64,000 nt of DNA from Synechococcus lacustris (lineage in GTDB: Bacteria > Cyanobacteriota > Cyanobacteriia > PCC-6307 > Cyanobiaceae): NCBI GenBank assembly GCA_903943975.1, contig CAJAQB010000009.1, positions 57,304-121,303 on the forward strand. The letters are read 5' to 3'. The position numbers and the translations under genes are program-made. Numbering within the stretch: position 1 is the first letter of the stretch; each line of letters starts with the position of its first letter. Shown here in pieces: positions 9,548 to 17,620 of this stretch. The notes under the pieces were generated by a model. The model ran no database searches. It was not told where the DNA came from and saw only the letters and a program-made list of their open reading frames with translations.

Positions 9548-11173
9548 ATGCGTGTCCTGCTGGTCTACCCACGCTTTCCAAAAACATTCTGGAGCTTCCA
9601 CCGGGCCCTTGAACTGGTAGGCAAGCAGGTTTTGATGCCACCGCTGGGTCTTATCACTGTGGCGGCATTACTGCCGCCAGATTGGTCGCTCAAATTAGTA
9701 GACACCAACATACGAGCCGTCAGCAGCGCCGAATGGGCCTGGGCAGATCTGGTGATCTTTTCAGCCATGCTGGTGCAAAAGCGAGATCTTGCTGCTCAAA
9801 TCCAACGGGCCAAAAGCCACGGCTTAGCGGTGGCAGTGGGGGGCCCCTTTGCCAGCTCCAGCCCAAATGCTAGCGAATTAAATGCTGCGGATTTCCTTAT
9901 CCTTGATGAGGGTGAACTAACAATTCCAGCCTTCCTTACTGCCCTTCAGCAGGGGGCAAAGAATGGCCACTTCTCGGCGGGAGCTGAGAAACCTGATATC
10001 AGTACGTCGCCAATTCCCAGATTTGATCTATTAGAGCGCTCCGCCTATGACATCATGCCGTTGCAGTTTTCGAGGGGCTGCCCCTTCCAATGTGAATTCT
10101 GCGACATCATTGTTCTATATGGCCGCAAACCCCGCACCAAAACGCCGGATCAGCTTCTCAAGGAACTTGATACTCTTTATAAGCTTGGTTGGCGCGGGGG
10201 AGTTTTCCTAGTAGATGATAACTTTATTGGCAACAAGCGCAATGTAAAACTGTTGCTGCCAGAGCTGCTCAGTTGGCAGCAAGAAAAGGGGTTTCCCTTT
10301 GCCTTCACCACTGAGGCCTCTGTTGATCTGGCCAGCGATGAACCGCTAATGCAATTGATGGCAGCCGCTCGCTTTGATCGCGTATTCCTAGGCATTGAAA
10401 CCCCCGACAGCAATAGTCTCACTGAGGCCGGAAAACTGCAAAACACCAGAAATTGCTTAGAGGAGTCTGTCGATACGATCACAGGCCATGGCCTGCAGGT
10501 GATGGCCGGATTCATCCTTGGTTTTGATTCAGAAAAAGCCGGGGCTGGCCAACGGATTGTGGACTTCGTGACCAAAACAGGTATTCCCATAGCAATGCTG
10601 GGCATTCTGCAGGCACTGCCAAATACAGCCCTTTGGCACCGGCTACAAAGGGAGGGCCGGTTAATTGAATCCCCAGACAGCTTTGATGAAGGGGTACAAA
10701 CCCATCTGCTGAATTTCAGACCCAGCCGGCCGATGCCTGAAATTGCCGCCGAATTTGTGGGGGCCTTTTCCCAGCTCTATGAACCGCGGGCCTATCTGGA
10801 ACGGATCTATGGCTATTGCCAAAAGCTGGGGTTACCCCGCTGGCAACAGACAAAGAAATTCAGAAATCTACCCACCCAACTGGCAGCTCTGAATCCTGCT
10901 GCCATCAAAGGAATGCTCACGATCCTTTGGCGCCAGGGGGTGCGCCGTGAAAGCCGTTGGTTGTTTTGGCGACAGCTCAGCTCAATGCTGCTAACTAAAC
11001 CTGCACGCCTAAAGGATTACTTCTGGATGTTGCTCCTAGATGAACACTTTCTTGATTATCAAAGTGTGATAACTGAACAAATCAATGCTCAATTGCGCCA
11101 GCTCAGTGAAATTGCCACGGGATCAGGGGAAGTTTTAAGCGAGTTACCCAGCAAAACCCCTGCCCGCTGTTGA
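9548..11173 (+). CDS. B12-binding-domain radical SAM protein with DUF4070-type C-terminus
   Basis: Radical SAM enzyme of unknown substrate. The 541 residues begin with a cobalamin-binding-like Rossmann domain (about 1-150), though the classical DxHxxG is not evident. The radical SAM core follows, with the 4Fe-4S motif C178-x3-C182-x2-C185 (RGCPFQCEFC). A C-terminal extension fits the DUF4070 group (AMLGILQALPNTALWHRLQREGRLI and after). Relatives include B12-dependent methylases of lipids and pigments. It starts 169 bp after the glucosidase and is convergent with hslO, 3 bp apart. GC is intermediate between the preceding island and the rest. Confidence 0.88.
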   Translation: MRVLLVYPRFPKTFWSFHRALELVGKQVLMPPLGLITVAALLPPDWSLKLVDTNIRAVSSAEWAWADLVIFSAMLVQKRDLAAQIQRAKSHGLAVAVGGPFASSSPNASELNAADFLILDEGELTIPAFLTALQQGAKNGHFSAGAEKPDISTSPIPRFDLLERSAYDIMPLQFSRGCPFQCEFCDIIVLYGRKPRTKTPDQLLKELDTLYKLGWRGGVFLVDDNFIGNKRNVKLLLPELLSWQQEKGFPFAFTTEASVDLASDEPLMQLMAAARFDRVFLGIETPDSNSLTEAGKLQNTRNCLEESVDTITGHGLQVMAGFILGFDSEKAGAGQRIVDFVTKTGIPIAMLGILQALPNTALWHRLQREGRLIESPDSFDEGVQTHLLNFRPSRPMPEIAAEFVGAFSQLYEPRAYLERIYGYCQKLGLPRWQQTKKFRNLPTQLAALNPAAIKGMLTILWRQGVRRESRWLFWRQLSSMLLTKPARLKDYFWMLLLDEHFLDYQSVITEQINAQLRQLSEIATGSGEVLSELPSKTPARC

Positions 11174-11176
11174 TCG

Positions 11177-12079
11177 CTAGCCCGCAATGGGCTCCAGTTC
11201 GGCAATCAAGCCGCGCAGCTCATCGCCCTCCACCCGATACACCTCATTGCAGAAATGACAGGTCAGTTCAGCGCTGCCTTCGGTTTCAAGCATTTCCGTA
11301 AGTTCATCACGGCCCAATAGTTTCAGGGCCCCAAGGCTGCGGCGGCGGGTGCAGGGGCAATGGAAGCTAACCGGCTGCTGCGACTCCTCCCCCTCAGGAT
11401 CTAGGTCGGGAAAGATCTCCCTCAGCAACTCCCGCAAGTTGTCCTTATGGGTTTGTAAAAGGGCGCTGAAGTTTGTGATTTCACTGCAACGGGCCTCCAA
11501 CAGGGCCACCAGGGCCGGCTCCAGCGCCGCCTTAGGCAGCACCTGCACCAACACACCGCCACTGCTGCGGATCCCGGTGCTGTCGATCGTTTCCCCCACA
11601 AACAGCCCCGAGGGGGTCTGCTCCGAATGGACCAGGTAGGAGGCCACATCGTCTCCAATGCAGCCACTCACCAGCTCCACCGTGCTGCTGTAAGGGGGGC
11701 CATTGCCGTCGTCGCGCACCACGTGCAAATAACCGCTGCCCACGGCATGCTTGAAATCAAACTGGGGCGGTTCCCCCACCAGGTCCAACTCAAGGCCGGG
11801 GTTACCCAGCTGACCTCGCACCGTGCCATCACGGCCCGCATCCACCACCAAACCGCGTAGGGGACCATCCGCCTGGATCCTCAGGTTGACGCGGCCATGG
11901 GCCACCTTCATAGAACTGGCCAGCAGCAGGCCAGCGGCCATCGAGCGCCCCAACAGGGCACTGGTGAGATAGGAAAGGCCATGGCGCCGCCTGGCATAAC
12001 GGGCCGTGACCGTGTTATTTACCGCCACCAAGCGGATGCCACCAGCAGCGGCGGTGGCCCTTACCAACTGATCAGCCAT
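11177..12079 (-). CDS. hslO: Hsp33 redox-regulated chaperone
   Basis: Cytosolic holdase activated by oxidative stress. The product is 300 aa with the Hsp33 N-terminal fold ([29 protein letters not shown]). The zinc redox switch is complete, with C241-x-C243 (CPC) and C274-x2-C277 (CHFC). The start overlaps the end of the upstream ABC ATPase gene by 8 nt, so the two form one minus-strand transcription unit. Confidence 0.95.
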   Translation of the reverse strand: MADQLVRATAAAGGIRLVAVNNTVTARYARRRHGLSYLTSALLGRSMAAGLLLASSMKVAHGRVNLRIQADGPLRGLVVDAGRDGTVRGQLGNPGLELDLVGEPPQFDFKHAVGSGYLHVVRDDGNGPPYSSTVELVSGCIGDDVASYLVHSEQTPSGLFVGETIDSTGIRSSGGVLVQVLPKAALEPALVALLEARCSEITNFSALLQTHKDNLRELLREIFPDLDPEGEESQQPVSFHCPCTRRRSLGALKLLGRDELTEMLETEGSAELTCHFCNEVYRVEGDELRGLIAELEPIAG

Positions 12080-12743
12080 TGCTCAACTGGGCCTGGTCGA
12101 ATGCTACGCAGCGACCCTGCTCCAGGCGCCAGCGCTGCTGCACCAGGCCCTCAAAGCATTCCGGTTCATGGGTTACCAGCAGCAGCAAGCGATCGCGGCT
12201 GAGCGGCCCCAATAGCTCGAGCAATTCCCGCCGCACCGACCAGTCGAGCCCGGCGGTGGGTTCATCCAGCAGCAGGATCGGCGGATCGCGTAACAGCTGT
12301 ACCGCCAGGGCCAGCCGCCGCTGCTGGCCGCCGCTGAGCCGTTCGGGGGCCTGCTGGAACGACAGCCCCGCCAGGCCCACCTGGGCCAGGGCCGCCGCCG
12401 CCCGTTCCGAGGGCAGCCGCCGGTGGCCGAGGCGCAGTTCCTGGCCGACGCTGAGCCCGAGGAAATGGCGCTCCGGAAACTGAAACACCAGGCCGGTGAG
12501 CCAGCGGCGTTCCCGCACCGTGGTGGGCTTCCCCTGCCAAAGGATCTGCCCCTGATCCGGACTGGCCAGCCCCGCCATGATCTCCAGCAGGGTGCTCTTG
12601 CCACTGCCGCTGCGGCCCGCCACCAGGGCCGGTTCCCCCAGCCGCAGGCGCAGGTTGAGGCCCCGCAGCAGCGGTTGCGCCGCCGCCGCTGGGTGATAAA
12701 CGATCTGCTCCAGTTCCAGCACGCGCTTGGCCCAGCTAGCCAC
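12072..12743 (-). CDS. ABC transporter ATP-binding protein (ECF/plant ABCI11-like)
   Basis: ATPase subunit of an unidentified importer or exporter. The 223 residues contain Walker [10 protein letters not shown] (43-51), signature LSGGQ (136-140), Walker [13 protein letters not shown] (156-167) and the switch histidine in LLVTHE. No permease lies beside it. Cyanobacterial copies next to hslO resemble the plastid ABCI11 ATPase and the ATPases of energy-coupling factor systems; this assignment is from memory of the family. It is divergent from the DUF3531 gene, with only 19 bp between starts, so promoters must overlap. Confidence 0.88.
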   Translation of the reverse strand: MASWAKRVLELEQIVYHPAAAAQPLLRGLNLRLRLGEPALVAGRSGSGKSTLLEIMAGLASPDQGQILWQGKPTTVRERRWLTGLVFQFPERHFLGLSVGQELRLGHRRLPSERAAAALAQVGLAGLSFQQAPERLSGGQQRRLALAVQLLRDPPILLLDEPTAGLDWSVRRELLELLGPLSRDRLLLLVTHEPECFEGLVQQRWRLEQGRCVAFDQAQLSNG

Positions 12744-12762
12744 TGGCGCCTAGCTTGACGCC

Positions 12763-13206
12763 ATGCAGGTGCACTTCCGCGAATTCGATCCCTTCAACTG
12801 CTGGTTCTGGCTGCGCTTTCCCCATGCGCCAGGCCAGGGGGAACGCCAGTACGTGGAAGAAACCTTTAACAGCTGGTATTTCCTTGGTCGGCTCGGGGCC
12901 TTCAACGCCGAAAACCTCCAGGTGCACGAGGAGGGCGCCGATGTGACCTGGATGGCCTACGACAACGAGGACGCCGAAAACTCAATGCTCGCCCTGATGC
13001 ACAACATGGGCGAGATGGAATACCAAGACGACTGGGGGCGGATCTGGCTCGACCTCGGCACCAGCGATGGGGTGGCCATCGACATCCTGATCAATTCCCT
13101 GCGCTGCCTCGACCGCGACCTGGTGCAGATCGAGGAACTGCGGGTGGGGGGCATCAACGAAGACTGGCCGGCGGATGCCAGTGACGACCGTATTTTTGAG
13201 GACTGA
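12763..13206 (+). CDS. DUF3531 family protein
   Basis: Conserved in cyanobacteria and plants; function unknown. The 147-residue soluble, acidic protein opens with MQVHFREFDPFNCWFWLRF and contains VEETFNSWYFLGRLGAFNAE. It has no signal peptide. Its last codons overlap the ribosome-binding region of rsmE, so the two are very likely co-transcribed. Confidence 0.85.
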   Translation: MQVHFREFDPFNCWFWLRFPHAPGQGERQYVEETFNSWYFLGRLGAFNAENLQVHEEGADVTWMAYDNEDAENSMLALMHNMGEMEYQDDWGRIWLDLGTSDGVAIDILINSLRCLDRDLVQIEELRVGGINEDWPADASDDRIFED

Positions 13207-13211
13207 GAGCC

Positions 13212-14015
13212 ATCGCCGAACTGCGCCGCCTGCTGATCGCCCCCCAACGGTTGGCGGGGCCGGGGCAGGGCCTAGAGCTAAGCCGCGAGGAACAGCACTA
13301 CCTGCGGCGGGTATTACGGCTGCGGCCCGGCGAAGCCTTTGCGATCAGCGATGGCCAGGGGCAGCTCTGGCAGGGGCACCTGGGGGCCGAGGGCCAGGCG
13401 CTCCAAGGGCAGCTGCTGGAGCACCAGGCCGCCCCCCAGCCGCGGCTGGTGTTGCTGGCGGGGCTGATGCGCCGCGAACTGGAACCGATGCTACGCATGG
13501 TCACCGAACTGGGCCTGGATCGCTTCGTGCCGCTGCGGGCCCAGCGCAGCCTGCCGGACCCCGGCGACCAGCGGCAGGACCGCTGGCAAACCCTGGTGAA
13601 AGAAGCCTGTGAACAATGCGAAAGGCTGTGGCAACCGCAGCTGGAAGCCGTAGTTAGCGCCAGTGAGGCCCTGGCACGGCCCAGGGCGGCGGGGGAACAG
13701 CGCTGGATCGCCGTTACCCGGGAAGCCGGGGTGCCCAGCCTGCTGGGGCAGCTACAGGCGGTTCAGGTCGCTGGCAGTGGTGATTGGCAGCTGGCCTGCG
13801 GGCCGGAGGGGGGCTGGTCGCCAACGGAACGGGACATTGCTGCCGCGGCCGGCTGGCAGCCGGTGAGCCTCGGGCCCAGCATCCTGCGGGCCCCAACGGC
13901 GGCGTTGGTGGGGGTCACCCTGATGCAGCAACAGCGCTCAGCCTCGGCCCAGGCCCTTGGCGATCGCCTTGAAATCAGCGAGGGCCACCCCGGGGCGACG
14001 GCGGTTGCGGGGTAG
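13212..14015 (+). CDS. rsmE: 16S rRNA (uracil-1498-N3)-methyltransferase RsmE
   Basis: SPOUT-class methylase of U1498 in 16S rRNA. Family features are the N-terminal PUA-like segment, MTELGLDRFVPLRAQRS, KEACEQCERLWQP, and the SAM-binding knot GPEGGWSPTERD then LGPSILRAPTAAL. The first ATG/GTG/TTG in frame is the TTG at 13251, but that removes the conserved N-terminal ELRRLLIAPQRL. An upstream stop at 13197-13199 limits the choice to CTG or ATC. I chose ATC at 13212 because GAGGA (13198-13202) lies 9 nt before it; CTG at 13221 is an alternative. The 3' end overlaps the convergent 120-aa gene by 78 nt. Confidence 0.88.
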   Translation: MAELRRLLIAPQRLAGPGQGLELSREEQHYLRRVLRLRPGEAFAISDGQGQLWQGHLGAEGQALQGQLLEHQAAPQPRLVLLAGLMRRELEPMLRMVTELGLDRFVPLRAQRSLPDPGDQRQDRWQTLVKEACEQCERLWQPQLEAVVSASEALARPRAAGEQRWIAVTREAGVPSLLGQLQAVQVAGSGDWQLACGPEGGWSPTERDIAAAAGWQPVSLGPSILRAPTAALVGVTLMQQQRSASAQALGDRLEISEGHPGATAVAG

Positions 14016-14300
14016 GGCGGCGGCGGGCTGCAGCAGCTCGGCGGCGAAGGTGGCAGGGCCGGCCGGCTTGGCATTGGCCTGGTCGGCCGCCTGCTCAGCG
14101 GCGAGCAGTTCGGCGGTGGTTTGCAGGCGATCAGAGGGGGCAGCGACAGGGGCAGGGGCCGTTGCCGTTGCTGCTGCAGGGGTTTTGATTTCAGCGGTTT
14201 CGCTGGCCCGCACTGGCGCCACGGCAACGGGCTTGCTGGGGGCCTTAGACAGCTCCAGGAAGGGCTTGCGCTTAGCGCCGAACAGCTTGTTGAACACCAT
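13938..14300 (-). CDS. Hypothetical protein with Ala/Pro-rich middle (120 aa)
   Basis: Not recognised. It reads from ATG at 14300 (MVFNKLFGAKRKPFLEL) to a basic C-terminus (GVALADFKAIAKGLGRG), with a low-complexity Ala/Pro/Thr linker between. Ordered ends joined by a disordered linker suggest an adaptor-like protein. It lies 32 bp downstream of the recombinase-like gene and overlaps the rsmE 3' end by 78 nt on the other strand. The longer frame starting at 14507 would sit inside the upstream gene and is not preferred. Confidence 0.55.
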   Translation of the reverse strand: MVFNKLFGAKRKPFLELSKAPSKPVAVAPVRASETAEIKTPAAATATAPAPVAAPSDRLQTTAELLAAEQAADQANAKPAGPATFAAELLQPAAALPRNRRRPGVALADFKAIAKGLGRG

Positions 14301-14332
14301 GGGAAAGGTCCAGCCGGCTTCGATTATCAGGG

Positions 14333-15661
14333 CTAGGGCCCCGGCAAGCGCTGATCCGTTGGGCAGCGCAACAGTGTTGCCTTCTGTAGCCAGGGGTGTA
14401 AATCCGCCCAGGTGGCCGGGGGACCCGGCGGACGCGCCCCGAGGCTGCCCAGCAAGTGGCCCAGGGTGAGGGCATCGGCCCCCTGGCTGCGCCAACGGCG
14501 TTGGCATTCCAGCCGCAACTGCTGGGCCGAACAGCCATTACTGCGGCGCAGGTAAGCCGCCCAGCGTTCCCCCAGCCGCTGGCCGCCCCGGCCCCATTGC
14601 TGCGGCCAAAGCGGTTCGCCCCCCGGCCCCTGATGGCGTTCCCAAAGATCCAGCAAGCTTTCCGGCAGGGGTAAACGACGTTCCTGGCCAGGGCGGCAAG
14701 GGCGTTCCAGCCCGTTAAAACTCCAGTGGCGAATCCAGAGGGCTGGCTTTCCCTCCCAGAGGCACCAGTCGAGGGGCCGCAGGCCCGCCGCTTCACTGGC
14801 CCGCAGCCCCAGCAGTCGCACCAGCAGATAGATGGGGTCCACCCCTAACTGCTGGTCGAGCTGGGCCAGCAGCAGCGGATCAAAACCTGGGGGCGGCAGG
14901 GCACTGATCGCCAGGGGCGGCAGCAACGAGAAGGGGTTCTGCTCCACCCCCCCCTGGCGGCAGGCCTCCGCATAGAAGGCCCGGATCAGGCTGAGGCGCC
15001 GCTGGGCTGTGCTGAAGCTGGCGGTGGCAAACAGGTGGTTACGCCAACGCCAGGCGGCCCCTTCGCTCACGGCCGCCGGCATCGACACCTCACTGAAATT
15101 GAGCAGCCGCTGTAATTCCCGCTGCCAGGCCCGTTCACTGCTGGCGGCGCCGCTGCCCTGCTGCTGCCGCAGGGCCACCCAGCCCGCCACGGTGCTGGGC
15201 CAGCGGGGGGAGGGGGCAGTTTGATTTTGGAGTCCAGGCAGTTTCAGCTGCGCACAGAAGGCCTCCCGGGCCACCAGAAAGCGCTCCCCCGCCAGCACCA
15301 GGCCCCGGCTGCTAAAGCCATTAACCAGTAACTCCGCCAGATCGGCTTCGTTGGGCAGTTCGGCAAAAGCAAGCGAACCCCGCTGCCGCTGCCAATCGCG
15401 GGCGCAGTCGCGGGCCACCAAACGCACCTCGCGGCGACGCAGCCGCAGCACACCACTGCTCAAGGCCAGCAGCCGTTGCACCTCCTCCTGCACCTCCCCA
15501 TAGCGGCGCTCGGCCTCGGTCCGCTCCTGGGAGAGGAAGCGCCGCACCCGGCCGCGGCCGAGGCTGCGGCGCAGGGGCTTCGGCACGGCACGGTCGTACC
15601 ACCAGCCCGCCGGGGGGCCCTCCAGCTGCTGCAGATATCGATAAGAACCCGCCTCTAGCAC
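14333..15661 (-). CDS. Degenerate tyrosine-recombinase (phage integrase)-like protein
   Basis: The 442 residues resemble integrases: an N-terminal basic/coiled region, a core-binding-like segment (about 150-245) and a catalytic-like domain from about 255. The box I arginine is present (R287 in LLGLRASEAAGL), as are the box II arginine (R383 in QLR) and the LGH of box III (400-402). The first histidine of HxxR is replaced and no tyrosine follows LGH to the end, so strand cleavage by the usual chemistry looks impossible. No attachment site or phage gene lies nearby. It is probably a resident, domesticated gene rather than an active element. Confidence 0.7.
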   Translation of the reverse strand: MLEAGSYRYLQQLEGPPAGWWYDRAVPKPLRRSLGRGRVRRFLSQERTEAERRYGEVQEEVQRLLALSSGVLRLRRREVRLVARDCARDWQRQRGSLAFAELPNEADLAELLVNGFSSRGLVLAGERFLVAREAFCAQLKLPGLQNQTAPSPRWPSTVAGWVALRQQQGSGAASSERAWQRELQRLLNFSEVSMPAAVSEGAAWRWRNHLFATASFSTAQRRLSLIRAFYAEACRQGGVEQNPFSLLPPLAISALPPPGFDPLLLAQLDQQLGVDPIYLLVRLLGLRASEAAGLRPLDWCLWEGKPALWIRHWSFNGLERPCRPGQERRLPLPESLLDLWERHQGPGGEPLWPQQWGRGGQRLGERWAAYLRRSNGCSAQQLRLECQRRWRSQGADALTLGHLLGSLGARPPGPPATWADLHPWLQKATLLRCPTDQRLPGP

Positions 15662-15708
15662 CCGCCCTTCGATCCAGCCCTTCGTTCGCTCAGGCTTAAC
15701 TAAAGCAC

Positions 15709-15730
15709 AACCTTTCCTTAAGTAAAGGTT
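15709..15730. repeat. Inverted repeat AACCTTT / AAAGGTT
   Basis: Perfect 7-bp arms with an 8-nt loop in the 76-bp gap between the DUF3104 gene and the recombinase-like gene, both on the minus strand. No T-run follows on the minus strand, so a rho-independent terminator is unlikely; an operator or RNA processing hairpin is possible. Confidence 0.5.
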
Positions 15731-15737
15731 GCTGGTT

Positions 15738-15962
15738 TTACTGGGTTCCTGCTGAAGCAGCGGCTGGGCTGAGCCGGTCGATCACCCAGTTGGCATTGAT
15801 GGTGAGCACCGCCAGGTCGTCCTCCCGCAACACCTGCAGGAAGGAGGGCTCCCCCGTGCGGGCACCGCCTTCGCAGAACAACACCTGGGCCAGGTAGGGC
15901 TCCAGCCGCGGCGGCGCCACCGCCACCACATCCCCCACCCGCACCAGCAGAAACGCTTCCAT
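15738..15962 (-). CDS. DUF3104-like small protein
   Basis: Small soluble protein of 74 aa with an SH3-like beta pattern: MEAFLLVRVGDVVAVAP, then YLAQVLFCEGGARTGEPSFLQV and INANWVIDRL. The EGGAR...LFQV/FLQV pattern is what I know from the DUF3104 group of picocyanobacteria; its role is unknown. The longer frame from 16038 adds residues that look non-coding. It is divergent from the DUF92 gene, with 48 bp between starts. Confidence 0.7.
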   Translation of the reverse strand: MEAFLLVRVGDVVAVAPPRLEPYLAQVLFCEGGARTGEPSFLQVLREDDLAVLTINANWVIDRLSPAAASAGTQ

Positions 15963-16010
15963 TCACCCGAGACAAGTACACATGTATCAGCCTAGGGGTT
16001 GCTGGCGAGA

Positions 16011-16793
16011 ATGGCCACTGCCCTTGCACAGGCAGCAATGGACCCAGGGCTGTTAACGGGGGGCCTTTTGACAGGGGGCCTATTAAGTCGCTGGCTGTTG
16101 AGTGCCGCCCTCAATGCCCTGCTGATCGCGCCGCTGCGGCAGCTGCCAATCCTTACCCGCGCCGGCTGGTGCCATGCCTGGATCCTCGGCAGCCTGCTGG
16201 GGGCCTGCCTCGGCTGGCGCGGTTGGCTGGCGGTGGTGCTTTACCTGGCGCTGGGGTCAGCGGTTACAAAGCTCGGCTTTAAACGCAAACAAGCCCTAGG
16301 CATCGCCGAAGGCCGCGGCGGCCGCCGTGGTCCGGAAAATGTGTGGGGGTCCGCCGCCACCGGCGCCCTGCTGGCCCTGGCCTACCCCTGGCCGGGGGCC
16401 CCAAAGGAACTGCTGCTGCTGGGTTTTGTCGCCAGCTTTGCCGCCAAGCTCGGCGACACCTGTGGCAGTGAAATCGGCAAGCGCTGGGGCCGCCACACCG
16501 TGAGCATCACGCGCTGGCGGCCGGTGCCGCCCGGCAGCGATGGGGCCGTGAGCCTGGAGGGCACCCTGGCCAGCCTGGGGGGGGCCGTGCTGTTTGCGGC
16601 GATCGCCACCGCCCTGGGGCTCACCCCCCTGGCCCAACTGCCTGGGTTGAGCCTGGTGGCCTGGGGGGCCACCCTGCTGGAGAGCCTGGTGGGGGCAGAA
16701 CTGCAACCGCGGCTCCCCTGGCTCAGCAACGAAGCCGTAAACGGCCTGATGACCCTTATGGCTGCAGCGCTAGCCATGGCTCTGTTGGGCTGA
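16011..16793 (+). CDS. DUF92 family membrane protein (phytyl-phosphate kinase VTE6-like)
   Basis: Integral membrane protein related to TMEM19 and to plant VTE6, which phosphorylates phytyl phosphate in tocopherol synthesis. The product is 260 aa with about six to seven hydrophobic segments. Family motifs are TRAGWCHAWILGSLLGACLGWRGW, FAAKLGDTCGSEIGKRWG, RPVPPGSDGAVSLEGTLAS and ESLVGAELQPR. The ATG at 16011 is preferred over the TTG at 15999. A local in-frame duplication gives GGLLTGGLL near the N-terminus. The 3' end overlaps the convergent sigma-factor gene by 38 nt. Confidence 0.85.
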   Translation: MATALAQAAMDPGLLTGGLLTGGLLSRWLLSAALNALLIAPLRQLPILTRAGWCHAWILGSLLGACLGWRGWLAVVLYLALGSAVTKLGFKRKQALGIAEGRGGRRGPENVWGSAATGALLALAYPWPGAPKELLLLGFVASFAAKLGDTCGSEIGKRWGRHTVSITRWRPVPPGSDGAVSLEGTLASLGGAVLFAAIATALGLTPLAQLPGLSLVAWGATLLESLVGAELQPRLPWLSNEAVNGLMTLMAAALAMALLG

Positions 16794-17559
16794 GCTGCTG
16801 CCGCAACTGGGCACAGAGCTGGCGCAGCCGCCGCGACACCTGGCAGGGGCTCCACTGCAGCTCCTGGGCCAGCTGCCGCTGGGGTCGCCCCTCCAGCAAA
16901 CAATCCCGCAGCAAGCGTTGGTCCACGGGGGCCAACTGCTGCAGCCGCTCCTCCAGCTCCTGCCAGAGCAGCCGCTGCTCTGGCCCAGGGCGCCGGTCCA
17001 CCAGCTGCTGCTGCAGGCTTTCGCCCTCCTCCAGCCCCGCAGAACCATCCAGGCTGGAAAGCTGCAGGGCCCGATGCAATTCCTGGGCCTGTTGAATCCG
17101 GTCGGCACTGCATCCCAAACGCAGGCCTAGGGCCTCCCTGCTGAGCGGAGCCAAGCCCCCGTGCTGCCTGGTCTGTTGCAGCTGCTCGCATTTGCCATAC
17201 AGCTCACGCAGCCGCCAAGAACAGCGGATCGGGCTGTGGCGATCGCGCAGATAGTGCTTCATCTGCCCCTGGATAAAGGGCACGGCATAGGTGCTGAAGG
17301 CATGGCCCTGCTGGGGGTCAAAACCCTCCACCGCCTTGATTAAGCCAAGGCTGCCGATCTGCACCAAATCATCCACAGACAAGTTGCAGTTTTGGGCGAG
17401 GCGATGGGCCTGCTGGCGCACCAGGTTGAGGTGCAATTCCACCAGGCGATTGCGCAGCCGTAGGCAGCGGCTGCGCTGGTATTCAACGTGGAGGGCAAGA
17501 CAACGGGAACGATCAAACGAACGGCCAGCAGGACGGGCAGTACGAGTTGAAAGAGCCAT
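16756..17559 (-). CDS. Group 3 (SigF-like) RNA polymerase sigma factor
   Basis: Alternative sigma-70 family factor of 267 aa. Region 2 includes LVRQQAHRLAQNCNLSVDDLVQIGSLGLIKAVEGFDP and FSTYAVPFIQGQMKHYLRD. Region 3 follows (LSREALGLRLGCSADRIQQAQ), then region 4 (LAPVDQRLLRDCLLEGRPQRQLAQELQWSPCQVSRRLRQL). There is no region 1.1, which separates it from the principal factor. The ATG at 17559 is chosen; the frame continues upstream to 17706 but enters the aspartate aminotransferase gene. Which stress regulon it serves cannot be told from the sequence. Confidence 0.85.
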   Translation of the reverse strand: MALSTRTARPAGRSFDRSRCLALHVEYQRSRCLRLRNRLVELHLNLVRQQAHRLAQNCNLSVDDLVQIGSLGLIKAVEGFDPQQGHAFSTYAVPFIQGQMKHYLRDRHSPIRCSWRLRELYGKCEQLQQTRQHGGLAPLSREALGLRLGCSADRIQQAQELHRALQLSSLDGSAGLEEGESLQQQLVDRRPGPEQRLLWQELEERLQQLAPVDQRLLRDCLLEGRPQRQLAQELQWSPCQVSRRLRQLCAQLRQQLSPTEPWLALQP

Positions 17560-17620
17560 GGCAGAAGCAAAACCGGGAACCTTTTCAAGCTCTTCGGAGC
17601 TCCGCGGTTCCACCAGCTCC

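Noticed and set aside
14333..15661. Integrated prophage or genomic island boundary
   Set aside because: The integrase-like gene lacks its catalytic Tyr, and no phage genes, tRNA or att repeats are near.
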